The notes under the pieces: generated by a model
The model's database searches: none
What the model saw: only the letters and a program-made list of their open reading frames with translations
Told to the model about the DNA's origin: nothing
Program-made: the position numbers and the translations under genes
Shown: positions 46,228 through 55,097 of the stretch, in pieces
Layout of the letters: each line of letters starts with the position of its first letter
Numbering within the stretch: the first letter of the stretch is position 1
NCBI RefSeq assembly: GCF_025567045.1
Contig: NZ_JAOQJK010000003.1
Location: forward strand, 1 to 64,000
DNA from: Barnesiella propionica
GTDB lineage: Bacteria > Bacteroidota > Bacteroidia > Bacteroidales > Barnesiellaceae
Direction: 5' to 3'
DNA: 64,000 nucleotides

Positions 46228-48674
46228 ACAAACAAATTCACATTCGCATTTTCGGCACGCTCCATATAAGTTGCCACGCCACCTACGGTCACATCGTCCA
46301 ACAGTTCTTCACGCTTCACACCCATAACGTCCATAGACATCTGGCAAGCAATGAACTCCACACCGCTGTCAAGAGCCTGTTGCCTTAAAGACTCAAGCGA
46401 GTCGATACCTTTCTGCTTCATAATATACCGCATCATCTTATCTCCTATTCCCAGCATACTCATTTTCGAAAGATGCAGCTTCCGTGAACTCGACGGCAAC
46501 ATCATCCCGAACATGCGCCCGAATATATCTTTCTTCACCTTGGGCTTAGCAACTTTCTTAATTACATTCAAGCCCCAAAAAGTAAAAAATATAGAAACCT
46601 TCTGCCCTGTCGCTGCCGCTCCGTTAGCAAGGACAAAGGTAGCGAGAGCTTTATCCAGGTCATCACTAAACATAATCAGCGTTTTTGCTTTACCGTTGCA
46701 CGATGTAACGATCTCACATGTTTTAGGAGAGCCTTTCTCGATAACTACGGTATATTTCCCCTTTTCCTCTGAATTAGATATCAATAAATTCCCCGTAGTA
46801 TTACACCAGGCCTGCGCATCGCGCGAAAAACCGGCATCCGTCGCTGCTATCTCCACACGTTCCCCTTCTCCTATAGAATCGATCGCCTGTTTTACTTTCA
46901 TTATCGGCCCCGGGCACTGTAATCCGCAAGCATCTATTTTCACCGTTTTTATCTTTATATTATCCATATTCCCGGTATTCCCTTCTGTTTTACCCTCTTC
47001 TAAAACGGATGCGGTTCGGTTGATTACCGGAGCGGTTGCAGCCAGATAAGTCTTATACCCTCCCGAAAGATTCCTCACATTCTTAAAACCTCTTAAAGTG
47101 AGAATTTTCAAAGCGAGATAGCCTCTCAGTCCGATGGCACAATATATATAAATTTCCTTGTCGGCCGAAAGCTCATCGATCCGGCTACGGAGTTCTTCAA
47201 GAGGGATATTTACCGAACCGGGAATCGCCCCGAATGCAAATTCGTCACGCGTACGGACATCCAGCAACAAAATATTTTTATGATCCATCTGTTGCACCTG
47301 GTTCCACATAACAACCGGCATGGCTCCGCTGACGATATTACCGGCTACATAACCGGCTATTGCAACGGGATCTTTTGCCGAGGAAAAAGGAGGGGCATAA
47401 CAATGTTCTATTTTTGCCAAATCATAGACCGTTCCATTATTCTTGATTGCCAAAGCGATCTGATCTATACGTTTATCTACTCCGTCATAACCGATACACT
47501 GTCCCCCGTATAATTTACCGCTACGGGGATCAAACGTAAGTTTGATCGTAAGAGGCAAAGCATCCGGATAATAACCTGCATGAGAAGCCGAATGAGTCGT
47601 GGAGCTGGCATATTCGATACCCTGTTGTTTCAGGCGTTTGGCGGCAAGGCCGGTCGATGCGACCGTCATATCGAAAACCTTCGCAACCGAAGTACCTATA
47701 GCCCCTTCATATTTTATCCTGTTTCCGAATACCATATTATCTGCAACGATACGTCCCTGCCGATTGGCCGGACCCGCCAGATAATTCAACCAGGGTTTGC
47801 CCGTTACAGGATGAGGAAATTCAATAGCATCTCCGATCGCATAAACATCTTTTACCGAAGTTTCAAGATACTCATCGACCCAAATTCCTCCTGTCTCACC
47901 AATCTTCAATCCGGCCGCTTTCGCCAACCCTGTTTCCGGGCGTACCCCGATAGAGAGTATAACCATATCGGTTACAAGACTTATCCCGGATGAAAAGGAC
48001 ACTTCTATTTTATCCCCTTTTTTCTCAAACCGTTCGACACTTTCTTCCAGGAATAACCGAACTCCTTTTTGCAAAAGGTGCTGATGGACATGCGAAGCTA
48101 TAGAAAAGTCGACCGGAGCCATTACCTGGTTGTCTCTCTCCACTACCGATACCTGTGCACCGGCATGAACCAGATTTTCAGCCATTTCCAGCCCGATGAA
48201 TCCGGCTCCGACTACAACCGCATCTTTTACTTTTGAAGATGTCATATAATTTTTGATACGATCGGTATCTTCCACATTACGTAAAGTAAAAATGCCTGCA
48301 GAATCTATTCCTTTCAACGGCGGACGAACGGGAGAGGCTCCCGGCGATAATAGTAATTTATCATAACTTTCGGTATAAACCGAATCATCAGAACGGCGTA
48401 CCTGTACTATTTTCGCCTCTGTATCGATTGCAAGAACTTCACTTTCGGTTCTCACATCTACATTAAACTTATCACCAAACGTAGCAGGAGTCTGTAAAAA
48501 CAATTTATCTCGATCCCCGATCGTCCCTCCTATATAGTAAGGCAATCCGCAGTTTGCATAAGATATATACTTTCCCTTCTCGAACATAACGATTTCGGCA
48601 AATTCATCTGCTCTTCGCATTCTCGCTGCCGCTGTAGCTCCCCCGGCAACTCCTCCTATAATAACGTATTTCAT
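46224..48674 (-). CDS. Four-domain sulfur-transfer protein: CoA-disulfide reductase, rhodanese, TusA, DsrE2-like
   Basis: 816 residues. (1) About 1-450: FAD/NAD-dependent CoA-disulfide/persulfide reductase with GGVAGG at 7-12, the single active Cys42 in SYANCGLPYY, the second nucleotide site VVGAGFIGLEMAE, and VYAIGDAIEF. (2) About 460-550: rhodanese domain with LLLDVRTRDEF and the Cys loop YCAIGLRGY. (3) About 580-650: TusA domain, DACGLQCPGPIMKVKQAI, whose first Cys pair is the sulfur acceptor. (4) About 660-816: DsrE/DsrF-like domain with FIACQMSMDVMG. Two-domain CoADR-rhodanese fusions reduce polysulfide or CoA-persulfide; the added domains would relay the sulfur. MarR and rhodanese genes lie downstream. 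Confidence 0.92.
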   Translation of the reverse strand: MKYVIIGGVAGGATAAARMRRADEFAEIVMFEKGKYISYANCGLPYYIGGTIGDRDKLFLQTPATFGDKFNVDVRTESEVLAIDTEAKIVQVRRSDDSVYTESYDKLLLSPGASPVRPPLKGIDSAGIFTLRNVEDTDRIKNYMTSSKVKDAVVVGAGFIGLEMAENLVHAGAQVSVVERDNQVMAPVDFSIASHVHQHLLQKGVRLFLEESVERFEKKGDKIEVSFSSGISLVTDMVILSIGVRPETGLAKAAGLKIGETGGIWVDEYLETSVKDVYAIGDAIEFPHPVTGKPWLNYLAGPANRQGRIVADNMVFGNRIKYEGAIGTSVAKVFDMTVASTGLAAKRLKQQGIEYASSTTHSASHAGYYPDALPLTIKLTFDPRSGKLYGGQCIGYDGVDKRIDQIALAIKNNGTVYDLAKIEHCYAPPFSSAKDPVAIAGYVAGNIVSGAMPVVMWNQVQQMDHKNILLLDVRTRDEFAFGAIPGSVNIPLEELRSRIDELSADKEIYIYCAIGLRGYLALKILTLRGFKNVRNLSGGYKTYLAATAPVINRTASVLEEGKTEGNTGNMDNIKIKTVKIDACGLQCPGPIMKVKQAIDSIGEGERVEIAATDAGFSRDAQAWCNTTGNLLISNSEEKGKYTVVIEKGSPKTCEIVTSCNGKAKTLIMFSDDLDKALATFVLANGAAATGQKVSIFFTFWGLNVIKKVAKPKVKKDIFGRMFGMMLPSSSRKLHLSKMSMLGIGDKMMRYIMKQKGIDSLESLRQQALDSGVEFIACQMSMDVMGVKREELLDDVTVGGVATYMERAENANVNLFV

Positions 48675-48702
48675 ATTTTATTTTTTTAATATTACACTAA
48701 AT

Positions 48703-48731
48703 ATTCCTACGGAAATAATTTCCATAAGAAT
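48703..48731. promoter_or_regulatory. 29-bp palindrome, candidate operator
   Basis: Near-perfect palindrome centred at 48717: of the 14 base pairs of arms only two mismatch, with the core GGAAAT-A-ATTTCC intact. It starts about 10 bp downstream of the -7 box, so a protein bound here would block early transcription of the fusion gene. Confidence 0.7.
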
Positions 48732-48740
48732 ATAACAATG

Positions 48741-48774
48741 CAAAAATATAAATTATTTTCCAATGGAAAACAAA
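48741..48774 (-). promoter_or_regulatory. Promoter of the sulfur fusion gene
   Basis: TTTG (48771-48774), a 22-bp spacer and TATTTTTG (48741-48748) on the minus strand. The leader is about 60 nt. The spacer holds a second palindrome. Confidence 0.65.
48756..48770. promoter_or_regulatory. 15-bp perfect palindrome in the promoter spacer
   Basis: Seven-base arms TTTTCCA / TGGAAAA around one central base, placed between the -33 and -7 boxes. It shares the TTTCC/GGAAA words with the 48703-48731 palindrome, though in the opposite arrangement. Confidence 0.6.
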
Positions 48775-48992
48775 ATAACCGAATATTTTTCATATTCAAA
48801 GAACATATAATTCTTCAAATTATTTACATCTAAGATAAACGCCTCGTTGACAACATTTTTACAATAATTCCATTACTATTCCGGAATATACAGGGAATAT
48901 GATACGCAGCAAACATTCGAGATAATAAATATCGGGGAACCGGAAACGTAGCCAATAAAGCAGATACGACTAAAAACGTTCAGGTCTACAGG

Positions 48993-50285
48993 TTAATATT
49001 CTTTTTTTAACGGAAGTCCTTCATCGGCTTTCACATGGAGGATATCTTTAAAGTTTGTTGTATAACAAGGAGACAGATATTCGTTATGAGGCTTCCACCG
49101 GGAGACAATTCCCCGGGCCGCCAGCTTAACCTGGTCCCTGCCCATTTTACGATTTATAGTATCTACAGCATCCATCAATTTCCGGTGGCGTGCCCGGTCC
49201 ACCTCATCAAAAAGATTCATCTGTATATTTTCTTCCGGCACAATGCGGGAAACAACGACCCCCGCACGTTTATAAGCAATACCATCCCGATAGATACGCC
49301 GCAGAGAAAGATTTGCATAATGAACCAATTCCATATCGCTATTCGTAGGAACAGGCAATTCCACCTGAAAAGAATTTACATATTGTTCCATCTCGGTACG
49401 GAAACGATTGCTTTGTATATATACCAGCAACGTCCCCGCACACGACTTCTGCCGTCGTAAACGGGCGGCACAATGAGAAGTGAACGTTGCTACTGCCTCC
49501 GATAAATTATCAAAGGTAGTTACCATATCTCCAAAAGAACGGGAAGATGTGATACTCTTTTTATCGGGAGATTGTACATCCAGCGAAATACAAGGTTTAC
49601 CATTCAGTTCCATCCAGGTTTTTTCTCCTTCTACCGTCAGTATTTTTTTTACCCAAGTCTGGGGTAAACGGCTAAAATCGTATGCTGTAACGATCCCTTT
49701 TTCCTGCAACAACGGGGCTGTCCGCCTACCTATGCCTCACACCTCATGAATAGGAGTAAAACGAAGGGCATCCCGCAACATATCGCCTTTATCCAACAGA
49801 CAGGCCCCCCGGAATACGGAGCCCTTTTTCGCAATATGAGAAGCTATCTTGGCCAAAGTCTTGGTAGGTGCGATACCTATACTCACAGGAATACCTATTT
49901 GCTTCAAAATTGTCTCCCGGACATGCCGGGCATAACTTTCAAGTTCATCATGCTTTATTCCGTCCAGGGACAGGAATGCCTCGTCTATGGAATAGACTTC
50001 CAATTCGGAGGAAAAACGGGATAACAGTTGCATGACCCTCCTCGACATATCGCCATACAGCACATGATTGGCCGAGAACACCGAAAATTTACCCTTTTCT
50101 ATTACCTGTCTCACCTTGAATACAGGTATACCCATAGGAATGCCGGCAGCTTTAGCCTCGTTACTTCTTGCAATGACACAACCGTCATTGCTGCTCAATA
50201 CAATGACAGGCCTGTTATTAAGAGACGGATTGAATACCCGTTCACAAGAAACGAAAAAATTGTTGCAGTCCACCAAAGCATACAT
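48993..50285 (-). pseudogene. umuC: umuC (Y-family DNA polymerase V catalytic subunit) interrupted by in-frame TGA
   Basis: Read from the ATG at 50285, the frame is intact for 182 codons (MYALVDCNNFFVSCERVF, SIDEAFLSL catalytic Asp-Glu, PTKTLAKIASHIAKK), meets TGA at 49737-49739, then continues in the same frame for 247 codons to 48993 (thumb and little-finger domains, DUF4113-like end with SRWKPHNEYLSPCYTT). The stop replaces the Trp of the family motif V-W-GIGRR, a single G-to-A change from TGG. Total length, 430 codons, is normal, with no frameshift. Translesion synthesis is probably lost unless the stop is read through or is a sequencing error. It starts 5 bp after umuD. Confidence 0.9.
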
Positions 50286-50290
50286 GGCAT

Positions 50291-50716
50291 TTATCCCCTC
50301 TTCATATCTTTTATTACATAGGAAACGACGCCCCACACCTGGAAATTACTGCCCTCGGCCACCCGCAAAGTAGGATATGCCGGATTGGCGGGCATGAGAT
50401 ATAAACCGTCCGGACGTATGGATATGCGCTTAAGGGTAAACTCCCCGTCAATAAAACACACTGCAATGCTTCCATCCAAGGGAGGAAGCGATTTATCTAC
50501 CAGCAACAGATCACCGTCATTAATTCCGCAGTCCTGCATCGAGCGGCCGGTTACCCTGGCACAAAAGGTTGCCGAAGGATGATGTATCAACTCTTTGTTC
50601 AAGTCTATAGAATCGCCAGTATAATCCTGCGCAGGACTCGGGAATCCGGCCGGAACAGCTTGCTCGAGCAGGGCAAGAGTCACTTCTTTATTATTCTCTA
50701 TTTTCTTTATCTCCAT
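50291..50716 (-). CDS. umuD: UmuD (SOS-cleaved polymerase V accessory subunit)
   Basis: 141 residues from the ATG at 50716 (MEIKKIENNKE), the usual length. Longer in-frame reading from 50845 would add an atypical stretch. S24-peptidase domain: Ala-Gly autocleavage site in VPAGFPSP, nucleophile Ser in VTGRSMQDCG, and Lys in FTLKRISI. RecA-stimulated self-cleavage activates UmuD for UmuC. It is intact although its partner umuC carries a stop. I saw no recognisable LexA box. Confidence 0.93.
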   Translation of the reverse strand: MEIKKIENNKEVTLALLEQAVPAGFPSPAQDYTGDSIDLNKELIHHPSATFCARVTGRSMQDCGINDGDLLLVDKSLPPLDGSIAVCFIDGEFTLKRISIRPDGLYLMPANPAYPTLRVAEGSNFQVWGVVSYVIKDMKRG

Positions 50717-50844
50717 TATACAAATATATACCCGTTTACTACAATCATCCCGATAAAATGCGTTAAAAAGAGGAGGGATAAGACTTAATTCAATACAATA
50801 TCGTCCGTGAAAACCGAATCCAGAGAGTACACACGTCTCGGTCA

Positions 50845-51867
50845 TTAATTTTCCCGTACCCGTTTCGCAAATCCCGGGGTCATATAATATTCGTTCCCGA
50901 GAGTATCGTCTTTTGATGCAAATATAAGTAATGCGTCCAGTTCCGGCTCTGCAGCCAATATCTCTTTACTCCGCTCTACACCCAATACCATGAATGCAGT
51001 AGCATATGCATCAGCCGTCATACAATCAGGAGCCATTACCGTAGCACTCAATAACGAATGCCGCACAGGATAACCGCTTGCCGGATCTATCGTATGTGCT
51101 ACTTTTCTACCGTTTACAAGGTGATAATTCCTGTAATTGCCAGAAGTAGCTACTGCTGCATCGGTAAATCGAATGATCTCTTCTATATCCGAGTTCTGAA
51201 CATCATTTTCTTCCTGAGGTTTACTGATGCCGACAGACCATAACTCTCCTTTCGGGTTCTTACCCTTCGCAATGATCTCCCCTCCTATCTCGACCAGATA
51301 ATCCGTAATGCCTTTCTTCTCCAGAAATTTGCCGATGACATCTGTTGCATATCCCTTTGCGATCGCCGAAAAATTAAGCGTTACGCGGTTGTCTTCTTTT
51401 ATGACCCTGCCGCCCTTCAATTCCACTTTATTCATACCCACTATCTCGAGTAAACTATCGATCATAACCGGAGTTATAGTATCTCCATTTTTAAATCCGA
51501 ATCCCCATGCGTTTATAAGAGGAGATAATGTAGGGTCAAAAGCCCCTCCGGTTGACTTATATATTTCTTTCGAACGTAAAAATACCGCGCGGAACCAATC
51601 ATCAACCTCTATACTTTCGTTCCTGTTCACCTTTGAAATAACGGAAGCTTCATTGAAAGGAGAAAGTGATAAATCGAACGCTTCTAATTCCCGCTGTATT
51701 TCGGATAACAAATTTTTATCATACCGGTAAGTAACATGATAGACTGTACCGAAAATAAATCCTTCGTCACGTTGATAAACAGGTTTGGCCGAACGGAAAA
51801 AATACATCAACAGAAATATTATTACAAACAAAATTGCGGCAACAAGGCCCCGGTTTACACGCCTCAT
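50845..51867 (-). CDS. apbE: FAD:protein FMN transferase (ApbE)
   Basis: 340 residues. An N-terminal membrane anchor (about 7-24) places the enzyme on the periplasmic side. ApbE moves FMN from FAD onto Thr residues of flavoproteins such as NqrB/C and RnfD/G. Motifs: FIFGTVYHVTY near the N-terminus, GGAFDPTLSPLINAWGFG, NFSAIAKGYATD, EIGGEIIAKG, the HTIDPASGYPV segment and DCMTADAYATAFMVLG near the C-terminus with the Mg/FAD-binding Asp and Thr. It lies between mntP and umuD on the same strand. Confidence 0.95.
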   Translation of the reverse strand: MRRVNRGLVAAILFVIIFLLMYFFRSAKPVYQRDEGFIFGTVYHVTYRYDKNLLSEIQRELEAFDLSLSPFNEASVISKVNRNESIEVDDWFRAVFLRSKEIYKSTGGAFDPTLSPLINAWGFGFKNGDTITPVMIDSLLEIVGMNKVELKGGRVIKEDNRVTLNFSAIAKGYATDVIGKFLEKKGITDYLVEIGGEIIAKGKNPKGELWSVGISKPQEENDVQNSDIEEIIRFTDAAVATSGNYRNYHLVNGRKVAHTIDPASGYPVRHSLLSATVMAPDCMTADAYATAFMVLGVERSKEILAAEPELDALLIFASKDDTLGNEYYMTPGFAKRVREN

Positions 51868-51969
51868 ATTTCTTTATCGTTTAATTTATGCACATTTCAT
51901 ACTTAAAAACCAAAAGAACGGAACAAAAAATGTTTTTTATATCAGGGAATATCTCACAACTCTTTAATT

Positions 51970-52539
51970 TCAGGAAAAATAAAGATGCTCTATTAAGATC
52001 TTTACACCTATAAGTATAAGGACAATACCGCCAAACACTTCCGCTGTATGTTGTAAATTCCGTCCGCAGTATCTTCCGATATAAATGCCGGTAAAAGACA
52101 AACAGAATGTCGTAATCAATATAATAAGGGTGGGAACGGTCATACTGATATTCAGGAAAGCAAAAGATATTCCCACGGCAAGTGCATCTATACTGGTAGC
52201 CAGGGACAACCCTAACAAAGTACGGGTTCCGGAAGGATCGAAGCAGCACAGATCATTCCCTTCTTTTTTTTGCAGTCCTTCATAAGCCATACGGCCTCCC
52301 AAAAACAGCAACACGGCAAAAGCAACCCAATGGTCGTAATCCACAATATATTGTCTAAAACTACTACCCAGCAACCAACCCAGTAAAGGCATAACAGCCT
52401 GAAATACGGATAAGAAAAAAGCAATCTTCATAGCCCGCCTTACGGGAAATTTTTTCATAACCACCCCACCGGTGATCGAAACAGCAAAACTATCCATCGA
52501 AAGACCGATAGCTATCATGATTATTTCAAGTAGATTCAT
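51970..52539 (-). CDS. mntP: MntP-family manganese exporter
   Basis: 189 residues, six transmembrane helices. The two family repeats are clear: IGLSMDSFAVSITGG with Asp16, and SLATSIDALAVGISFAF with the second Asp. Helix 3 and the GGRMAYEG turn are conserved. Exports Mn(II). The upstream gap is short (about 80 bp to the SUS terminator) and shows no yybP-ykoY-type riboswitch that I can recognise. Confidence 0.95.
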   Translation of the reverse strand: MNLLEIIMIAIGLSMDSFAVSITGGVVMKKFPVRRAMKIAFFLSVFQAVMPLLGWLLGSSFRQYIVDYDHWVAFAVLLFLGGRMAYEGLQKKEGNDLCCFDPSGTRTLLGLSLATSIDALAVGISFAFLNISMTVPTLIILITTFCLSFTGIYIGRYCGRNLQHTAEVFGGIVLILIGVKILIEHLYFS

Positions 52540-52618
52540 AAGCTGTATTATTCACACTTTTCAGTGCTGCAAAGTAAATAAATTATATTTGTAAACCCAG
52601 CCTGTTACCTACAAAAAG

Positions 52619-52646
52619 AAAAGCCTGCCAAAAATGACAAGCTTTT
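52619..52646 (-). terminator. Terminator of the SUS operon
   Basis: An 11-bp stem with G-U pairs (52619-52629 with 52636-52646) and a 6-nt loop, followed by T-rich sequence on the minus strand, 40 bp after the susE-like stop. Confidence 0.85.
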
Positions 52647-52685
52647 CCCAAACATAAAACACACAATAACACGAACACAAATCAA

Positions 52686-53462
52686 TTAATCAACAGAAAT
52701 AGGAGTCATAGTATAAGTTAGTGTATTCAAATCTACTTTCATATGATATCGGCCCTGAGGGGAAAAAGTAATATCTCCTCCTCCCAGCGACAAAGTGCCG
52801 GGTCCGCTTCCTGCCCCATAAGAATTACCCTGGGTCCAGTCCGGCATGGTCGTTAATTTAAACTTCACCGCTCCCGAAGGATCATCGGCAACCACGAGAT
52901 TCAGGTCTCCTTCATATTTATTATTCATACGATATGAGATCAAAGTAGGAGCTTGTTCTATGTTCCATCCCTGATAGTTTCCGGGAACATACAATTTAGG
53001 ATAATCGATTACCATGGCATAAGGGGTAACCTGTAAATCTACGGGTTCGGAATAGACAAAAACCGAAGGGGTCAGATTTGCCTGCAAACGTATATAAAGA
53101 GTTCTTGGCTTTCCGGCTTCTCCGCCCAATATTATAGTTGCCATATTCAATTTGGAAACCTGAATCGATACATAGTCTTTCGTAGATTCTCCCAGAATAA
53201 TAGGATCGGCAAATTCCTTACTATCATCTACCTGCAAAATAAAAGTAGGGGCTGCCGAAAAACCATAATCTCCCAGTGTCCAAGAGAACGTCTCTGCAAT
53301 AAAATTCGCCGCATTTTCATTTAATACTAAAGACGGGAAAGCAAGAGGAGAAATCACAGGCGCTTGCTTGAAATCATACGCCGGACTGTCATCATCGTTA
53401 CAGGAAACCAGGAGCCCCGCCAAAGACAACACAATAAAAATATATTTTATATAAGCTTTCAT
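52686..53462 (-). CDS. SusE-like surface glycan-binding lipoprotein
   Basis: 258 residues. Lipoprotein signal with LAGLLVSC (Cys21) followed by NDDD, the acidic surface-export pattern of Bacteroidetes. An N-terminal SusE domain (about 35-140) and one SusF/SusE-type carbohydrate-binding module at the C-terminus (about 155-258, starting KLYVPGNYQGW and ending FSPQGRYHMKVDLNTLTYTMTPI, quoted in parts). Only one such module is present, fewer than in SusF. Last gene of a susC-susD-susE operon, 21 bp after susD. Confidence 0.9.
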   Translation of the reverse strand: MKAYIKYIFIVLSLAGLLVSCNDDDSPAYDFKQAPVISPLAFPSLVLNENAANFIAETFSWTLGDYGFSAAPTFILQVDDSKEFADPIILGESTKDYVSIQVSKLNMATIILGGEAGKPRTLYIRLQANLTPSVFVYSEPVDLQVTPYAMVIDYPKLYVPGNYQGWNIEQAPTLISYRMNNKYEGDLNLVVADDPSGAVKFKLTTMPDWTQGNSYGAGSGPGTLSLGGGDITFSPQGRYHMKVDLNTLTYTMTPISVD

Positions 53463-53483
53463 ATACTCATCTTCTTTATTGAA

Positions 53484-55085
53484 TTAATAACCAAAGTTTT
53501 GTTGTACACCGGGATTGGCAGCAATTTCCTTGGCTGGTATCGGATACAGCCGGTATTTAGTGTCGGTAGATTTTCCGGCAAGTACCCCGCCTTTCCACGG
53601 CCACAAATAATCACCTGTCGTAAATTTCTCAAAACGGATAAGGTCGGTACGGCGATGCCCTTCCCAATAAAGTTCCCGAAGCCGCTCAGCTAATATGACA
53701 TCCAGATTCACATCTTCTTGAACAAACTGTTTCACACCGGCCCGCTCCCTTAAATAATTCATATATTGCAATCCTAATCCCTGATTCGCGGCACCCCGCC
53801 ATGCACATTCGGCATACATCAGGTATACATCTGCCAGACGGAATAAAGGAAAATCCGTGTCGGGATACGGATCTGCTCTTCCGGCCTTATTATCCCAGTC
53901 TGTAGATAATAAATTAGTAAATTTAATTACACCATATCCGTCCTGATAACGGGTAAGGTCGGTATTTTCCACATTAGCCCCTTCACTAAAGAACAGGGAA
54001 CGATTATCGTCTGCTTCGAACGACTGCACCAGAGTAGATGTAGAGCGAGGACCGCCCCAACCATCATTTACACCGTATTTCGAAGGCGTCATTTTACCCC
54101 CATAAGAACCTATCGTCAAATACATCGTACCTCCGTACGAACGAATAGAATCTTTATCGAAAGGCACAACCATCAAGATCTCTCCTTTACTGCCTCCTCG
54201 GGCATACTGATCGTTATCGGCACAGAAAAGGAACTTATAAGTATCGGCCAGACCATGTGTAGCCCCGGTTCCGTACTGAGCTATGATCTTTTCACACTCG
54301 GCCGCACACAAACCATATTGCGGAGTACCTGTATAAACTCCGGCATTCAAATATAATTTAGCTCTCAGCATCCACAAAGCACCACGTCCTACGCGTCCGT
54401 ATTCAGGGTAAAGAGGCAGAGATCCTTCTATATCGTTCAATTCACTTAACAAAAAATTATAAATCTCGAGGCGCGAATGCTGCTTAGGAACATCCATTAT
54501 TTTATCTTTTTCCGTAACGAAAGAAACGTTCCCGAACAAATCAATGGCATGCCAGTAAGAAAGAGCACGGAGCATACGAACCTCATTACGGTATTTATCT
54601 ATTTGCGCTGCCAGATCTTCCGAAACATCATTCTTAGCGAGCATCTCGGGAGTAGTATTCCGAAGAAAATCATTACACATGGCTATCTGAAAAAATACAC
54701 GGCTGTACATTACATAAACAAAACCGTTGGCTGCAGACCAGTTCATCTTGCTCAATTCGGGCAAACCGGCATCATTCCATCCCAGCAAAGCCTCGTCCGT
54801 GGGTAATTCCTGCAAATTCCAGTAAGCACGCAAATATTGGGCTTGCCCTTCATCGAACCCAAGTATATCGGGCTTACCGGCAGGTCCTTCCTGTCCCGAT
54901 ACAGCCAGCCCGGCATATACTTTCGCTACAAGCTGTGTATAATATTGAGGGTTCTTACGAAAATCCTCTAACTGAATAATATTATTATCAATAGGTTTCA
55001 GGTCCAGATCGTCCAGACAGGAAGAAAGAGCTGCCGACATGCCGAGACACCCGATAACAATATATTTATAAATTGATTTTTTCAT
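53484..55085 (-). CDS. SusD-family nutrient-binding lipoprotein
   Basis: 533 residues from the ATG at 55085 (MKKSIYKYIVIGCLG), 12 bp after the SusC stop; an ATG at 55097 is directly adjacent to that stop. Lipoprotein Cys in SAALSSC followed by LDDLDL. SusD fold of tetratricopeptide-like helices: NEVRMLRALSYWHAIDLFG is the diagnostic N-terminal helix, and RLADVYLMYAECAWRG, LAERLRELYWEGHRRTDLIRF and YPIPAKEIAANPGVQQNFGY close the C-terminus. It caps the SusC channel and delivers the glycan. Confidence 0.96.
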   Translation of the reverse strand: MKKSIYKYIVIGCLGMSAALSSCLDDLDLKPIDNNIIQLEDFRKNPQYYTQLVAKVYAGLAVSGQEGPAGKPDILGFDEGQAQYLRAYWNLQELPTDEALLGWNDAGLPELSKMNWSAANGFVYVMYSRVFFQIAMCNDFLRNTTPEMLAKNDVSEDLAAQIDKYRNEVRMLRALSYWHAIDLFGNVSFVTEKDKIMDVPKQHSRLEIYNFLLSELNDIEGSLPLYPEYGRVGRGALWMLRAKLYLNAGVYTGTPQYGLCAAECEKIIAQYGTGATHGLADTYKFLFCADNDQYARGGSKGEILMVVPFDKDSIRSYGGTMYLTIGSYGGKMTPSKYGVNDGWGGPRSTSTLVQSFEADDNRSLFFSEGANVENTDLTRYQDGYGVIKFTNLLSTDWDNKAGRADPYPDTDFPLFRLADVYLMYAECAWRGAANQGLGLQYMNYLRERAGVKQFVQEDVNLDVILAERLRELYWEGHRRTDLIRFEKFTTGDYLWPWKGGVLAGKSTDTKYRLYPIPAKEIAANPGVQQNFGY

Positions 55086-55097
55086 ACGTTTCAGCAT

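Larger units (their letters stand above)
48675..48992. other. 318-bp region upstream of the sulfur fusion gene
   Basis: No gene. It contains a promoter on the minus strand (48741-48774) and two palindromes (48703-48731 and 48756-48770). The left half up to the umuC stop is featureless. Confidence 0.75.

Noticed and set aside
49713-49739. TGA in umuC read as tryptophan (altered genetic code)
   Set aside because: Many genes in this window use TGA as a normal stop (for example yggS-DUF4494, MarR-rhodanese), so a nonsense change is more likely.
50721-50728. TATATTTG box immediately before umuD taken as its promoter
   Set aside because: It lies 5 bp from the ATG, which would put the transcript start inside the start codon, and there is no -33 box at a normal distance.
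50717-50845. N-terminal extension of UmuD from an ATG at 50845
   Set aside because: The added 43 residues match nothing in UmuD, and the shorter start gives normal length.
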